Shown here: piece by piece, positions 62,722-64,000 of the stretch
How the letters are laid out: every line of letters begins with the position of its first letter
Numbering within the stretch: position 1 is the stretch's first letter
Source of the DNA: Orthonyx spaldingii
Lineage: Eukaryota; Chordata; Aves; Passeriformes; Orthonychidae
Length of the DNA: 64,000 bases
Assembly: GCA_013397795.1 (NCBI GenBank)
Contig: VZTJ01005907.1
Coordinates: forward strand, 1,034,956-1,098,955
Direction of reading: 5' to 3'
Translations under genes and position numbers: made by a program
Notes under the pieces: model-generated
What the model was told of the DNA's origin: nothing
Seen by the model: only the letters and a program-made list of their open reading frames with translations
Database searches by the model: none

Positions 62722-62830
62722 ATTTGTCTCAACATGTCTATGGGCTAGGTAAGCACTATTAATCCCTTTTTACAGATGGAGAAAGCTGAACATGAGAGAG
62801 CCAAGAATACTGCTTTCCAGCTTTGGTGTT
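62722..62830 (-). mobile_element. MIR-like (CORE-SINE) fossil
   Basis: The plus strand shows the reverse complement of the MIR core: a degenerate TGTCTCAACATGTCTATG, then GGTAAGCACTATTAATCCC, then TTTTTACAGATGGAGAAAGC, in place of the family GGTACTATTATTATCCCC...TTTTACAGATGAGGAAAC. About 45 bases match well and the flanks decay. The clearer of the two MIR-like copies. Confidence 0.7.
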
Positions 62831-63551
62831 ACAAAAGGACTGTCAGAGCTGAGAGTATTGTGTTAAATTCCACCCACTAGGTCCAATTTAGCCTTTTGCC
62901 TTTCCAGCAGAAGAGTCTGTTACAACTCCATATTTTCCAGTCACAGGTTATAAAAACAGGCTAAGGCAGGGGTGGGTTGTTAATTTCTGAAACATACAAC
63001 ATGTATCTAAAGTTAACTGAAAGCTTCTAAGTTAAAGGTTTCATAAATATACCAGAACGGATGTAGTCCCTCCTGAAGTTCCTCAACTTGATTCTGCATA
63101 ACCCACCACCATGTTGGTTGTGTTCGCGGAGTGTGGATAAACCCCCCCAGGAATGTATGGCCCTACTAATGTTAGTAGTGTTTTTTATATATCACAGGTG
63201 AGCTGGGTATGGATTATGGGTGCATCTAATCAGCAACCTTACTTCATACAGTTTTTCCAATAGATACTTAAAAAATGCTGAGGACTAACAAGAAAGTTAC
63301 ATTCATGGTGAAAAGAGAAACCTAAAAACACAGCAGTCTGTGAAGGCTAAAAGACTAAAAGCAGTTTTCAGTCCTCAGAATAAGTGTTTTCTCTACTGGA
63401 AAAGGATATATTTTGAGGTAGACTTGCTTAGTGGGATGGAGGTATACCTTGATTAACACTTCTTTGATCCTCTTGCTGAAAAATGACAAAACCTGTTGTT
63501 CTGGACACCTTACCCTCCAGTTAGGATGCACTCAGATGGATTTACCCTGGA
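62831..63551. other. Intergenic, nothing recognised
   Basis: AT-rich non-coding sequence with a short C run (about 63140-63148). No gene or repeat assigned. Confidence 0.6.
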
Positions 63552-63917
63552 GTGAGATGTCTGCTGCAAGGGCTGTTTACAGTTTCAAGTTGCATTGTAT
63601 GTAAATCCAGCCAGACTGCAAGGCCTCCCCTCTCTTCTGTCCCACAGGTATGTGTTGCTGTTGGGTGCTCTGCTGATGCCTATCAGGATAAAGCCAGCCT
63701 GCTTTTCACAGTATTTATGGGCGTTTCCCCGTGGCTGGCCTCGGAGCTGCAGACTCGCTCACCGGTGGCTGCAACCATTGATGAAGGGAGCCTGGAGGCT
63801 GCCCTGGCACAGAGGGGGTGGAACCTTTCTGTTTGGCAGAAGCACCTCATCGTCCCCAACACACCTCAGAAACGAGAGCTGGTGGAGGTGCCAAAAATGG
63901 ACTGGCAAAGGACATGA
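63552..63917 (+). other. Open frame of 121 codons, unrecognised
   Basis: The last kilobase is richer in GC and CpG than its neighbours. The frame contains a good acceptor (CTCTCTTCTGTCCCACAG, AG at 63646-63647), after which about 90 codons stay open to the TGA. The peptide (DKASLLFTVFMGVSPWLASE and on) matches no family I recall. The sequence CAG|GTATGT at the same point would also work as a donor. It may be an exon whose gene continues beyond the window, or chance. Confidence 0.2.
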
Positions 63918-64000
63918 GCAGGCAGCTGCACTTGCAAGGCACCAGATCATGCTGTTGTTTCCAGCTTGGTGCTGCTTCCGGGGTGCTGCCAGGTGCCCTA

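Noticed and set aside
1..64000. CRISPR arrays, bacterial operons, rRNA or tRNA genes, intact retroviral genes
   Set aside because: None seen; the window is vertebrate nuclear DNA, and no gag, pol or env frames were found outside the CR1 fragments.

Overview
This window looks like a piece of a bird chromosome. The evidence is three-fold: a single-exon SOCS5 coding region that reads cleanly end to end, several decayed CR1 LINE fragments with the avian 3' end (ATTCTATGA-like tail), and T/G-rich low-complexity tracts in an AT-rich, repeat-poor background. The species cannot be fixed from the sequence alone.

Layout. Positions 1-3255 are most likely the last 5'UTR intron of SOCS5. The coding exon starts at about 3256, with the open frame at 3268-4878 (536 codons, + strand). 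A long AT-rich 3'UTR follows to at least about 7.3 kb, with several poly(A) signals and two Pumilio-type sites. From there to the right edge (about 57 kb) I find no further protein gene that I recognise. In human, the space between SOCS5 and MCFD2 is also gene-poor and carries lncRNAs, so this looks like the matching intergenic interval.

The intergenic part holds: CR1 remnants (16.39 kb minus, 27.80-28.30 kb plus, 31.04 kb plus, 43.67 kb plus endonuclease piece, 44.49 kb minus reverse-transcriptase piece, 45.09 kb plus and internally deleted); two MIR/CORE-SINE-like fossils (26.59 and 62.72 kb); a possible LTR remnant (44.1 kb); a dense CpG island of about 320 bp that abuts the CR1 copy at 27.8 kb; a smaller CpG-rich patch at 10.6 kb; simple repeats; and AT-rich blocks that look like conserved regulatory DNA but cannot be tested here.

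The best candidate for something undescribed is a run of exon-like segments on the + strand between 46.8 and 50.5 kb. Two of them (46797-47071 and 48421 onward) have strong splice signals and compatible phases, and joining them would give an open frame of 147 codons from an ATG in good context. The next two have very good splice sites but no long frame. This could be an unannotated lncRNA or a small lineage-restricted protein gene. It could also be chance pseudo-exons, and RNA-seq would decide.
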